64,000 nucleotides of DNA from the NCBI RefSeq assembly GCF_900109265.1, contig NZ_FNZM01000014.1:186001-250000 (forward strand). The letters are read 5' to 3'. Source of the DNA: Paraburkholderia tropica (GTDB lineage Bacteria > Pseudomonadota > Gammaproteobacteria > Burkholderiales > Burkholderiaceae). Positions 44,754 to 52,177 of the stretch are shown in pieces. The position numbers and the translations under genes are program-made. The stretch's first letter is position 1. Each line of letters begins with the position of its first letter. The notes under the pieces are model-generated. The model worked only from the letters and a program-made list of their open reading frames with translations. It was not told where the DNA came from and made no database searches.

Positions 44754-45221
44754 ATGTACAAACGCATCCTGGTGGCGGTGGACGGCAGCGCAACGTCGCG
44801 CCGCGCATTCGAAGCCGCGCTCGAACTCGCCAAGGCGATGGGTTCGACGCTGCAACCGTTCTATGTCGTTGAAAACACGCCGATGTATTTCGACGCGCCC
44901 GGTTACGACCCGTCGATCCTGCGCAATCAGATGATCGCCCAGGGCAACGAACTCGCCGAGGAAATGAACAAGCTGATGAGCGAGCGCGGCGTGTCCGGCG
45001 AAATGCTGACCGGCGAAGCCTCCTCGCTCGACGACGTGCCGACACTCGTGCTCGATGCGGCCAAAACGAGTGGCGCCGATCTGATCGTCATGGGCACGCA
45101 CGGACGTCGCGGTTTTCAGCGTCTGATTCTCGGCAGCGTGGCCGAGCGCTGCGTGCGTCAATCGACGTTGCCGGTATTGCTGATTCCGAGTGCCGCGAGC
45201 GCGGTTGATATCCCGGAATAA
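44754..45221 (+). CDS. uspA: universal stress protein
   Basis: The ATG at 44754 follows GGAGG. The 155-residue protein has the full ATP motif GTHGRRGFQRLILGS (G-x2-G-x9-G-S) and begins MYKRILVAVDGSATSRRAFE. USPs help survival under starvation and low oxygen. It lies between an inverted repeat upstream and another downstream and just before the fnr-type gene, which may control it. Confidence 0.93.
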   Translation: MYKRILVAVDGSATSRRAFEAALELAKAMGSTLQPFYVVENTPMYFDAPGYDPSILRNQMIAQGNELAEEMNKLMSERGVSGEMLTGEASSLDDVPTLVLDAAKTSGADLIVMGTHGRRGFQRLILGSVAERCVRQSTLPVLLIPSAASAVDIPE

Positions 45222-45260
45222 TATCGAGATAATCGAATAAATCATGCATTTCAGGTAGCA

Positions 45261-45308
45261 CTTGCGCCTTGTCATTTGCCGCGAAAGCGCCTTCTGACAA
45301 GGCGCAAG
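45261..45308. repeat. perfect 14-bp inverted repeat between uspA and the FNR gene
   Basis: CTTGCGCCTTGTCA at 45261-45274 and TGACAAGGCGCAAG at 45295-45308 enclose 20 bases that contain their own short GC hairpin. It lies 39 bases after uspA and about 90 before the regulator start. It could end uspA transcription or serve as an operator; no T run follows. It shares the TGTCA/TGACA core with the repeat at 44532. Confidence 0.85.
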
Positions 45309-45400
45309 CGGTTTCATCTCAAAAGCGCGTCCTTTTGCCGCCATTTTGAGATTCAACCCTGGTGGGAGAATGCTCCGAAACCGATTAAAGGAGCGTGCAA

Positions 45401-46159
45401 ATGCTGACCCCTACCGTCGTTACTCATACCACCACCGTGAGGCGCGGCAGCCGCGCACCAGTGACGAGCCCGCGCTCCTCGGCGCGCTGCTCGAGTTGCG
45501 CGATGCGTCATCTGTGCATGCCCCAGGGGCTCGCGCTCGACGACCTGCCCAAGCTCGAAGCGCTCATCTGCACCGCGCGCAGCGTGCGCCGCGGCGAATC
45601 CCTCTACCGCGCCGGCGACCCGTTCGACAGTCTCTACGCCGTGCGTTCCGGCTCGCTGAAGACCGTCATGGCGCACCGCGACGGCCGCGAGCAGGTCACC
45701 GGCCTGCGTCTCGCAGGCGATCCGCTGGGAATCGACGGCATCAGCACCGACGTCCACACGTGCAGCGCCGTGGCGCTCGAAGACAGTTCGGTCTGCATCA
45801 TTCCCTACCCGGCCCTCAAGCACATGTGCCGCGAAACCGGCGCCATGCAGGACCGCCTGCACCGGCTCATGAGCGAGCAACTGATCCGCGAATCGTCGCA
45901 GATGATGGTGCTGGGCTCGCTGTCCGCCGACGAACGCGTGGCCGCTTTCCTGCTCGATGTCTCCGAACGTAACGGTCAGCGCGGTTATTCGCATGCCGAG
46001 TTCAACCTGCGCATGACGCGCGAGGACATGGGCAGCTACCTCGGCATGACGCTCGAAACCGTCAGCCGCACCCTGTCAAGATTTCAAAAGCGTGGCTTGA
46101 TCGACGCGCAGGGCAAGCTCATCCGGATTATCGACATCGAAGGGCTGCGGCATCTGTAA
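45401..46159 (+). CDS. fnr: FNR-type oxygen-sensing regulator
   Basis: The ATG at 45401 is preferred, with GGAG 7 bases upstream; a GTG at 45395 is an alternative. The 252 residues have a cNMP-like sensor and a Crp-family HTH. The N-terminal cysteines read CSSCAMRHLC (C-x2-C-x5-C), and the fourth is in SSVCIIPYPAL, matching the E. coli FNR iron-sulfur ligands. The recognition helix contains ETVSRTLSRF (E-x2-S-R), expected to read TTGAT-like sites. It is probably an anaerobic or microaerobic activator. Targets could include the ba3 oxidase and uspA. Confidence 0.9.
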   Translation: MLTPTVVTHTTTVRRGSRAPVTSPRSSARCSSCAMRHLCMPQGLALDDLPKLEALICTARSVRRGESLYRAGDPFDSLYAVRSGSLKTVMAHRDGREQVTGLRLAGDPLGIDGISTDVHTCSAVALEDSSVCIIPYPALKHMCRETGAMQDRLHRLMSEQLIRESSQMMVLGSLSADERVAAFLLDVSERNGQRGYSHAEFNLRMTREDMGSYLGMTLETVSRTLSRFQKRGLIDAQGKLIRIIDIEGLRHL

Positions 46160-46171
46160 GCCCGTTTTCCT

Positions 46172-46202
46172 CCGCGCGCCGCCCTTGTCAGGCGGCGCGC
46201 GG
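46172..46202 (+). terminator. GC-rich hairpin after the FNR gene
   Basis: 12-bp stem ccgcgcgccgcc / ggcggcgcgcgg with a 7-base loop (cttgtca), 12 bases after the stop. No U run follows, so it may act as a transcript 3' stabiliser or weak terminator. Confidence 0.5.
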
Positions 46203-46323
46203 CCGTTTACGTCCTCCTGACAGCGTTCACGCCCCACGCCGCGCCGTCATTCGAAGTGCATTGGCACAGCGCGTGCGCAGCGGTAGAGTCTCACTCACCG
46301 CCCACGCCAGGAGACTCGCCGCA

Positions 46324-47601
46324 ATGCAGCTCCCGATCACGCCCACGCTGGCCGCCCGCCTCGCCGACGCCCGTGCGGCCAGCGACGCGCTCTTCGCCCT
46401 CGTCAAGCCCGAATTTCTCTACGAACGGCCGATTCGCGAGCGCCATCGCATCGTGTTCTATATCGGTCATCTGGAAGCGTTCGACCGCAATCTGTTCGAT
46501 CAGCGCCTGTTCGATCTGCCGTCCGCCGACGCGAAGCTCGACCAGTTGTTCGCCTTCGGCATCGATCCCATCGATGGCGCGCTGCCGACCGATGTCCCCT
46601 CGGACTGGCCGAGTCTCGACGCTGTGCGCGACTACGCACGCGACGCCCGTACGCGTATCGACGCGCGCCTCGCCGGGCTCGATCTGGCGCCCGGCGCCTC
46701 CATGCACGACACGCCTGGGCAGTTGCTGAACGTCGCGATCGAGCATCGTCTGATGCATGTGGAGACGCTCTCCTACATGCTCCATCAGTTGCCGTTCGAG
46801 CAAAAGCAGGCGCCGGGCGCCGCGCGTACGCTCGCGGACCACCTTTACGCGGTGACGCCGGAGATGGTGAGCGTGCCGGCCGGCCGCACCGAACTGGGCA
46901 TGACGCTCGAACGCGGCCTGTTCGGCTGGGACAACGAATTCGGCGAGGAGCAGGTGGACGTGCCCGCGTTCGAGATCGACCGCTATATGGTCACGAACGG
47001 CGCGTTTCTCGATTTCGTGAACGATGGCGGATATCGCCGCCGCGACCTCTGGACCGAGGCCGACTGGGCCTGGCGCGAGGCCGAAGGCATCGAGCATCCG
47101 GTGTTCTGGCATCGCGGTGCGCAGGGCTGGCGTCTGCGCACGATGTTCGACGATATTCCGCTGCCGCTCGCGTGGCCCGTCTACGTGAGCCACGCGGAAG
47201 CGAGCGCCTTCGCGCGCTGGCGCGGCGCGCGGCTGCCGACCGAAGCCGAATGGCAGCGCGCGGCGCACGGCGCGTTGCCCGGCGAAACCGACAACTTCGA
47301 CTTCCGCAGCTGGGACCCGGTCGCCGTCGACTCGACGCCGGACAGCGCCAGCACCTGGGGCGTCGAGGGCCTATACGGCAACGGCTGGGAATGGACCTCG
47401 ACGGTGTTCGCTCCGCTGCGCGGCTTCACGCCGTTTCCGTTCTACGAAGGCTATTCGGCCAACTTCTTCGACGGCCAGCACTACGCGATGAAAGGCGGCT
47501 CCGCGCGCACCGCGGGCTGCATGCAGCGGCCGACGTTCCGCAACTGGTTTCAGCCGCGTTATCAATACGTGTACGCAGGGTTTCGTTGTGCGAAGGGTTG
47601 A
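46324..47601 (+). CDS. EgtB-like sulfoxide/selenoneine synthase family protein
   Basis: The ATG at 46324 has AGGAG 10 bases upstream, giving 425 residues. The N-terminal half is a DinB-like helical domain whose histidines YIGHLEAFD and EHRLMHVETL (H-x3-H) match the EgtB iron site. The C-terminal half is a formylglycine-generating-enzyme-like domain: FEIDRYMVTNGAFLDFVNDG, RLPTEAEWQRAAHG, GNGWEWTSTVFAP. EgtB joins hercynine to a thiol; SenA is the selenium paralogue. No egtD methyltransferase, senB or selD is adjacent, so the substrate is open. The repeated FGE-type fold is complete. Confidence 0.82.
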   Translation: MQLPITPTLAARLADARAASDALFALVKPEFLYERPIRERHRIVFYIGHLEAFDRNLFDQRLFDLPSADAKLDQLFAFGIDPIDGALPTDVPSDWPSLDAVRDYARDARTRIDARLAGLDLAPGASMHDTPGQLLNVAIEHRLMHVETLSYMLHQLPFEQKQAPGAARTLADHLYAVTPEMVSVPAGRTELGMTLERGLFGWDNEFGEEQVDVPAFEIDRYMVTNGAFLDFVNDGGYRRRDLWTEADWAWREAEGIEHPVFWHRGAQGWRLRTMFDDIPLPLAWPVYVSHAEASAFARWRGARLPTEAEWQRAAHGALPGETDNFDFRSWDPVAVDSTPDSASTWGVEGLYGNGWEWTSTVFAPLRGFTPFPFYEGYSANFFDGQHYAMKGGSARTAGCMQRPTFRNWFQPRYQYVYAGFRCAKG

Positions 47602-47684
47602 GGAAAAAAGCGTGCGTTGACCTGTGAAGGCGCCTTGAGCGGCTTCACTGGCGCAATGCCGTGCCCCCACGTGCCCCAAAATCC

Positions 47685-48122
47685 TCAAGGCACAAACTCC
47701 AGCCTCGCATCATCCTTTCCGCGCGTATTCGATGCAGCCACGTCGAAGTCCGACGCCGTGCCCGCCGCTCCAAAAAGCAGCGCGACGATCTGCCGGGTCG
47801 GCACGCTCGCCACGAGTGTGCCGACCTTCCGGGGACGGAACCAGCGACAGCTCACGATTTCATTGCTCGGCTTCGGCCGCGCATCGTCCGGCAGGAGCGT
47901 GAAGAACACGTGATGGCGCTTGTTCAGCCCGCCGAACTGGAAAACATAGTCGAGTGCGTGGCCCTCGAGCGAGGTCTCTTCGATGAGTTCACGCGCGGCG
48001 GCTTCGAGCGGTGTTTCGCCTCGCGAAATCGTCCCGCCCGGGAGTGACCAGCGCGACCGTCCTCTTTCCACCAGCAGGATCCGGTCACGCTGCCAGCAAA
48101 CAACGGTAGCTCGCTCTTTCAT
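47685..48122 (-). CDS. NUDIX hydrolase
   Basis: The 145-residue single-domain protein has the NUDIX box GGTISRGETPLEAAARELIEETSL (G-x5-E-x7-R-E-x-x-E-E), with Ser in place of the usual final Gly. It hydrolyses a nucleoside diphosphate linked to X; substrate unknown. It converges on the EgtB-like gene. Confidence 0.9.
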   Translation of the reverse strand: MKERATVVCWQRDRILLVERGRSRWSLPGGTISRGETPLEAAARELIEETSLEGHALDYVFQFGGLNKRHHVFFTLLPDDARPKPSNEIVSCRWFRPRKVGTLVASVPTRQIVALLFGAAGTASDFDVAASNTRGKDDARLEFVP

Positions 48123-48167
48123 GTGTCCAGGACTCGGCTTGGACGCCGCGTCATTCGAAGCAATAGC

Positions 48168-48938
48168 TTAAACATATTCGATCGCGCGCACCGCCTCGGC
48201 CAGCGCTTGTGCATCAGCCGATTTCGCCGCGCGACTGTTCGTCACAATCGCGGAGATACGCTCGACGGGACACGACACCACCCTGCTGCGCACGCCGATT
48301 TTCGAGTAGTCCGCCAGGATGAGCGTTTGCTTTGCGTTGCGGCTCATGGCGTCGGCCATTTCCGCCTCTTCCTGGACAAAGCTCGTCGCGCCATGCACCG
48401 CATCCACGCCGACCGGCGACAGCAAGGCGATATCGGCGTGAAAGCGATGCACCTCGGCAATCGCTGCGCCGCCATACGTGGCGCCAACCGATGCATTGAA
48501 TGCGCCGCCAAGCAGATGCACGGCATGGCCGCCCGACTTCGCGGCGCGCTCGCCCGCCAGTTCGTTGGCGACGGCCACCGAGTTCGTGACGATGTGCAGA
48601 CCGCTCAGCGAAGCGAGGGCATCGGCAAGAATCGCCGTCGTGGTGCCGGCGTCGATGAACAACGTCTGTCCGCTGCCGATATGCCCGAGCGCACCGCGCG
48701 CGAGCGCACGCTTTTCCTTCACGCGAATGCCCGCGCGCACGCTGATCGGCAATTCGCTTTCCACGAACATCGCGCCGCCATGCACGCGGCGGATTTCGCC
48801 CGCCGTGTCGAGCTCGACGAGATCGCGGCGAATCGTTTCGCGCGAGACGCCGAGCGCCTCCGTCATATGATCGACCGACACAGTGCCGTGCGCCTTCAAC
48901 AGCGCGCGGATGCGGCGATATCGCTCCTCAACCAGCAT
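48168..48938 (-). CDS. DeoR/GlpR-family regulator
   Basis: The 256-residue protein has the N-terminal HTH RRIRALLKAHGTVSVDHMTE and GVSRETIRRDLVELDTAGEI, then the DeoR C-terminal sensor with GSGQTLFIDAGTTTAIL. Such regulators sense phosphorylated sugars or polyols and usually repress neighbouring transport and catabolic genes. It lies just downstream (59 bases) of the phosphatase on the same strand and opposite the ABC operon, so both may be controlled by it. Confidence 0.9.
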   Translation of the reverse strand: MLVEERYRRIRALLKAHGTVSVDHMTEALGVSRETIRRDLVELDTAGEIRRVHGGAMFVESELPISVRAGIRVKEKRALARGALGHIGSGQTLFIDAGTTTAILADALASLSGLHIVTNSVAVANELAGERAAKSGGHAVHLLGGAFNASVGATYGGAAIAEVHRFHADIALLSPVGVDAVHGATSFVQEEAEMADAMSRNAKQTLILADYSKIGVRSRVVSCPVERISAIVTNSRAAKSADAQALAEAVRAIEYV

Positions 48939-48997
48939 GGACTGTCTGCCCCCTCATCGCTTGTCCCCTCATCGCTAATCCGGCTCCGTTTGCGCGC

Positions 48998-49789
48998 TCA
49001 AAGACGGCGCGTGATCTCGAGGATCTGCGCATGCAGTTCGGGCGTGGCCGCCGCGATGATGCGCCCGTCACTGCCCATGCCCACCGTGCGGCCCTGCCAG
49101 TCCGTCACGCGTCCGCCCGCGGCCTCCACGACCGGCACGATAGCCAGGTAGTCGTAAGGCTGCAAGCCCGCTTCGACGACGGCGTCGACGTAGCCCGCCG
49201 CGACCATCGCGTAACTGTAGCAATCGCCGCCGAACCGGCGGCTCGCGGCGGCGCGGCTCACCGCTTCGAACACCGCCAGTTCGGCTGCATCGAAGATGTC
49301 GGGCGAGGTGGCGTAGACGTGCGCCGCCGCGAGCCGCGTGCAGCCGCTCGTGCGCAGCGTTGCGCCCTGCCCGTCGCACGCGCCCCGTATGCCGCCGATC
49401 CAGCGCTCGCCGGTCACCGGCGCATCGATGATGCCCAGCACCGGCTCGCCGTCGCGCAGCAGCGCGAACAGCGTGCCCCAGATCGGCCAGCCCGTCACGA
49501 AACTGCGCGTGCCGTCGATCGGATCGATCACCCACACATATTGCGCGTCGGTGCGCTCGCGCCCGTGTTCCTCGCCGAAGATGCCATGCGCGGGAAAGCG
49601 CTGCGCGAGCCGCGCGCGGATATGCGCCTCGATCTCGCGGTCGGCGATGGTCACGGGGCTCTCGTCCGACTTGGTTTCGATGTCGAGTTTCTTGCGGAAA
49701 TAGCTCAGCGAAATCTCGCGTGCCTCGTCGGCGAGCTGCACCGCAAATGCCTCGCATTCGCGCAGCACATCGTCGCTTTCCTGACTCAT
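48998..49789 (-). CDS. inositol monophosphatase-family phosphatase (histidinol-phosphatase-like)
   Basis: The 263-residue protein has all the Li-sensitive phosphatase motifs: GEEHGRER, the metal site WVIDPIDGTRSF and the later GGDCYSYAMVAAG plus YDYLAIVPVVEAAGG. The IDGTRSF form is seen in HisN-type histidinol phosphatases of this superfamily. It cleaves a small phosphate monoester. The gene is divergent from the ABC importer with a 272-base gap and next to a DeoR gene. This suggests the substrate is taken up as a phosphorylated compound. Confidence 0.87.
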   Translation of the reverse strand: MSQESDDVLRECEAFAVQLADEAREISLSYFRKKLDIETKSDESPVTIADREIEAHIRARLAQRFPAHGIFGEEHGRERTDAQYVWVIDPIDGTRSFVTGWPIWGTLFALLRDGEPVLGIIDAPVTGERWIGGIRGACDGQGATLRTSGCTRLAAAHVYATSPDIFDAAELAVFEAVSRAAASRRFGGDCYSYAMVAAGYVDAVVEAGLQPYDYLAIVPVVEAAGGRVTDWQGRTVGMGSDGRIIAAATPELHAQILEITRRL

Positions 49790-50061
49790 CTTGAATGCCC
49801 TTTTCTGGGGCAGCGCTGACGCTGCCGTGATGTGAACAGTGTGGCAAAACCTCCGCGCCCAGGGCGCGAAAGGCTCGCTTTCGTGGTGTCGCCATCATGG
49901 CAGCAGATATTTTTGATTGCTAGACCCAATGCCAATATTCTGCAAATATCCACAAAACCACACAGCGCAAACACACGGTTCGACACAGACGGCAACGCGC
50001 GCCTTGTGACCTTGTGGGGTTCCTTTCTTCGGTCGCCTCTCACTCATTCAGGAAGATCGCA

Positions 50062-51078
50062 ATGCGTATCCGCAAGACACTGACTTCGCTTTTTGCCCTC
50101 GGGCTGCTCTCGTGCACGATCTCGAACGCGGCTCAGGCCGGGCAGATCACCGTGTATTCCGCGCTGGAAAGCGACGAAATCGCCACGTATCTGGCCGCCG
50201 CGAAAAAAGCGATGCCCGACGTGCAGGTCAACGTGCTGCGTCTGTCCACGGGCGACCTGGCCGCGCGCATGATCGCCGAGTCCGGCGCGCCGCACGCGGA
50301 CGCGGTCTGGGGCGAAGCGCTCACGAATCTGCTCGATCCCCGCATCGCCGGCCAGCTCGCGCCGGTGAGCGGCAAGAACGTGTCGAGCCTGCCGAAGCAG
50401 TTCCGTGATCCGGCCGGCAAATGGTTCGCCGCGACCGGCTACATGGCCGCGCTCTGCGTGAACACCGACGCGCTCGCCGCGAAGAAGCTGCCCATGCCGA
50501 CTTCGTGGGAAGACCTCGCCAAACCGGTCTACAAGGGCAACGTGGTGATGCCCGACCCGGCTTCGTCGGGCACGGGCTATCTGCAAATCGCGGCGATCCT
50601 GCAAGGCGCGGGCGAGGACAAGGGCTGGCAGATCCTCAAGGGTCTTGGCGCGAACGTCGCGCAGTTCACGCCATCGGGTTCGCAGCCGTGCAAGCTCGCG
50701 CGCACCGGCGAATATGCGGTGGGCGCATCGTTCGCGTTCGTCGCCATGCAGTCGATCAAGGCCGGATTTCCGGTGAAGATGGTGATTCCGTCGAAGTACG
50801 TGGGTTACGAACTCGAAGGCTCGGGCATGCTGAAGAGTTCGACGCATCAGGCCGATACCGAGCGCTTCCTCGAATGGGTCGCCTCGCCCGACGCCGCGAA
50901 GCTCTATCAGCAATACAAGGAAATCGTCACGACGCCGGGCATCAAGCCGACGCCCGAGCAGATCGCCGAAGGCCTGCCCGCCGATGTTTCCAGGGTGCTG
51001 TACCCGATGGACTTCGCCGCGTCCGCGAAGATGCACGATGCGGTGCTCAAGCGCTTCAAGACCGACGTGATGCATTAA
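50062..51078 (+). CDS. ABC substrate-binding protein, PhnS/AfuA/iron type
   Basis: The ATG at 50062 follows AGGAAG. The 338-residue protein has a signal peptide (MRIRKTLTSLFALGLLSC with cleavage after AQA) and the type-2 periplasmic-binding fold with TVYSALESDEIATYL, PHADAVWGEAL, MPDPASSGTGYLQIA and VGASFAFVAM. This group contains iron (FbpA), 2-aminoethylphosphonate (PhnS) and sugar-phosphate (AfuA) binders. It lacks the adjacent tyrosine pair typical of FbpA, favouring an organophosphate ligand. First gene of a three-gene importer. Confidence 0.88.
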   Translation: MRIRKTLTSLFALGLLSCTISNAAQAGQITVYSALESDEIATYLAAAKKAMPDVQVNVLRLSTGDLAARMIAESGAPHADAVWGEALTNLLDPRIAGQLAPVSGKNVSSLPKQFRDPAGKWFAATGYMAALCVNTDALAAKKLPMPTSWEDLAKPVYKGNVVMPDPASSGTGYLQIAAILQGAGEDKGWQILKGLGANVAQFTPSGSQPCKLARTGEYAVGASFAFVAMQSIKAGFPVKMVIPSKYVGYELEGSGMLKSSTHQADTERFLEWVASPDAAKLYQQYKEIVTTPGIKPTPEQIAEGLPADVSRVLYPMDFAASAKMHDAVLKRFKTDVMH

Positions 51079-51160
51079 ACGCCGCCGCGCATTCCCGCAG
51101 TCCGTTTCATGCCCGGCGCAACGCCGGGCAACCTCGCCTGGCCACTCAGGGAAGTCACCC

Positions 51161-52177
51161 ATGCATCTCACCGTCTCCGATCTCTTCAAGACTTTTGCCG
51201 GGCACGTCGCGCTCGAACGCATTCATTTCGACGTGCAGGAGGACGAGTTCGTCTGCCTGCTGGGTCCGAGCGGCTGCGGCAAGACCACCCTGCTGCGCAT
51301 CATCGCGGGCCTGCTCGACGCCGACGGCGGCAGCGTCACGATGGGGACGCGCTCGCTGCTGGAGATGCCCGCGCGCGAACGCGGCTTCGGCATCGTGTTC
51401 CAGTCCTACTCGCTGTTTCCGAACATGACGGTCGCGCAGAACATCGGTTATGGCATGAAGATACGCGGCGTGCCGCGCACGCAGATCGAGGCACGTTGCA
51501 AGGAGCTGCTCGAACTAATTCGCCTGCCGCATCTCGCCGGGCGCTATCCGGGCCAGCTTTCGGGCGGTCAGCAGCAACGCGTCGCGATCGCGCGCGCGAT
51601 CGCCGTCGATCCCTCGCTGCTCCTGCTCGACGAACCGCTTTCCGCGCTCGATGCCCAGGTGCGCGTCGAAATGCGCCGGGAAATTCACGACGTCCAGCGC
51701 CGTCTGCGCATTCCCACCATCATGGTGACGCACGACCAGGAAGAGGCGCTCACGCTCGCCGACAAGATCATCTGCATGAATCACGGCCGCATCGAGCAGA
51801 TCGGCTCGCCGCGCGAGCTGTACGAGCGGCCGCGCACGCGCTTCGTGGCGAGCTTTATCGGCACCTCGAATCTGTTGCCGGCGACGTGGGTGCGCGATGC
51901 GTTCCCCGCCTTGATGGCGCATCATCCGGGCGGCGCCGATACGGCATTCGAAGCGTGCGTACGCCCCGAGGATCTCACCGTGTCGCCGGGCGCGCACAAT
52001 GAAGGCGCGAGCGCCCGCGTGATCGACTCGACTTTTCTGGGCAGCACGACGCGCATCCGCGTGCACTGGTGCGGGCGCGAACTGCTCGCCGAGCAGCCGC
52101 GCGGCCTGCCGATGGAAGCGGGCACGCCGGTCACTCTTTCCGTGGCCAACGATCGCTGCGCATGGGTGGCGGCATGA
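51161..52177 (+). CDS. ABC transporter ATP-binding protein
   Basis: The 338 residues contain Walker A GPSGCGKTTLLRI, signature LSGGQQQRVAIA, Walker B LLLLDEPLSALDA, the switch MVTHDQEEAL and a C-terminal TOBE-like beta domain (about 245-335). It energises the importer with the neighbouring permease. The stop overlaps the permease start (ATGA). Confidence 0.95.
   Translation: MHLTVSDLFKTFAGHVALERIHFDVQEDEFVCLLGPSGCGKTTLLRIIAGLLDADGGSVTMGTRSLLEMPARERGFGIVFQSYSLFPNMTVAQNIGYGMKIRGVPRTQIEARCKELLELIRLPHLAGRYPGQLSGGQQQRVAIARAIAVDPSLLLLDEPLSALDAQVRVEMRREIHDVQRRLRIPTIMVTHDQEEALTLADKIICMNHGRIEQIGSPRELYERPRTRFVASFIGTSNLLPATWVRDAFPALMAHHPGGADTAFEACVRPEDLTVSPGAHNEGASARVIDSTFLGSTTRIRVHWCGRELLAEQPRGLPMEAGTPVTLSVANDRCAWVAA

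Noticed and set aside
46324..47601. Naming the gene egtB or senA outright
   Set aside because: Both families share the visible motifs; without partner genes or alignment the choice cannot be made.
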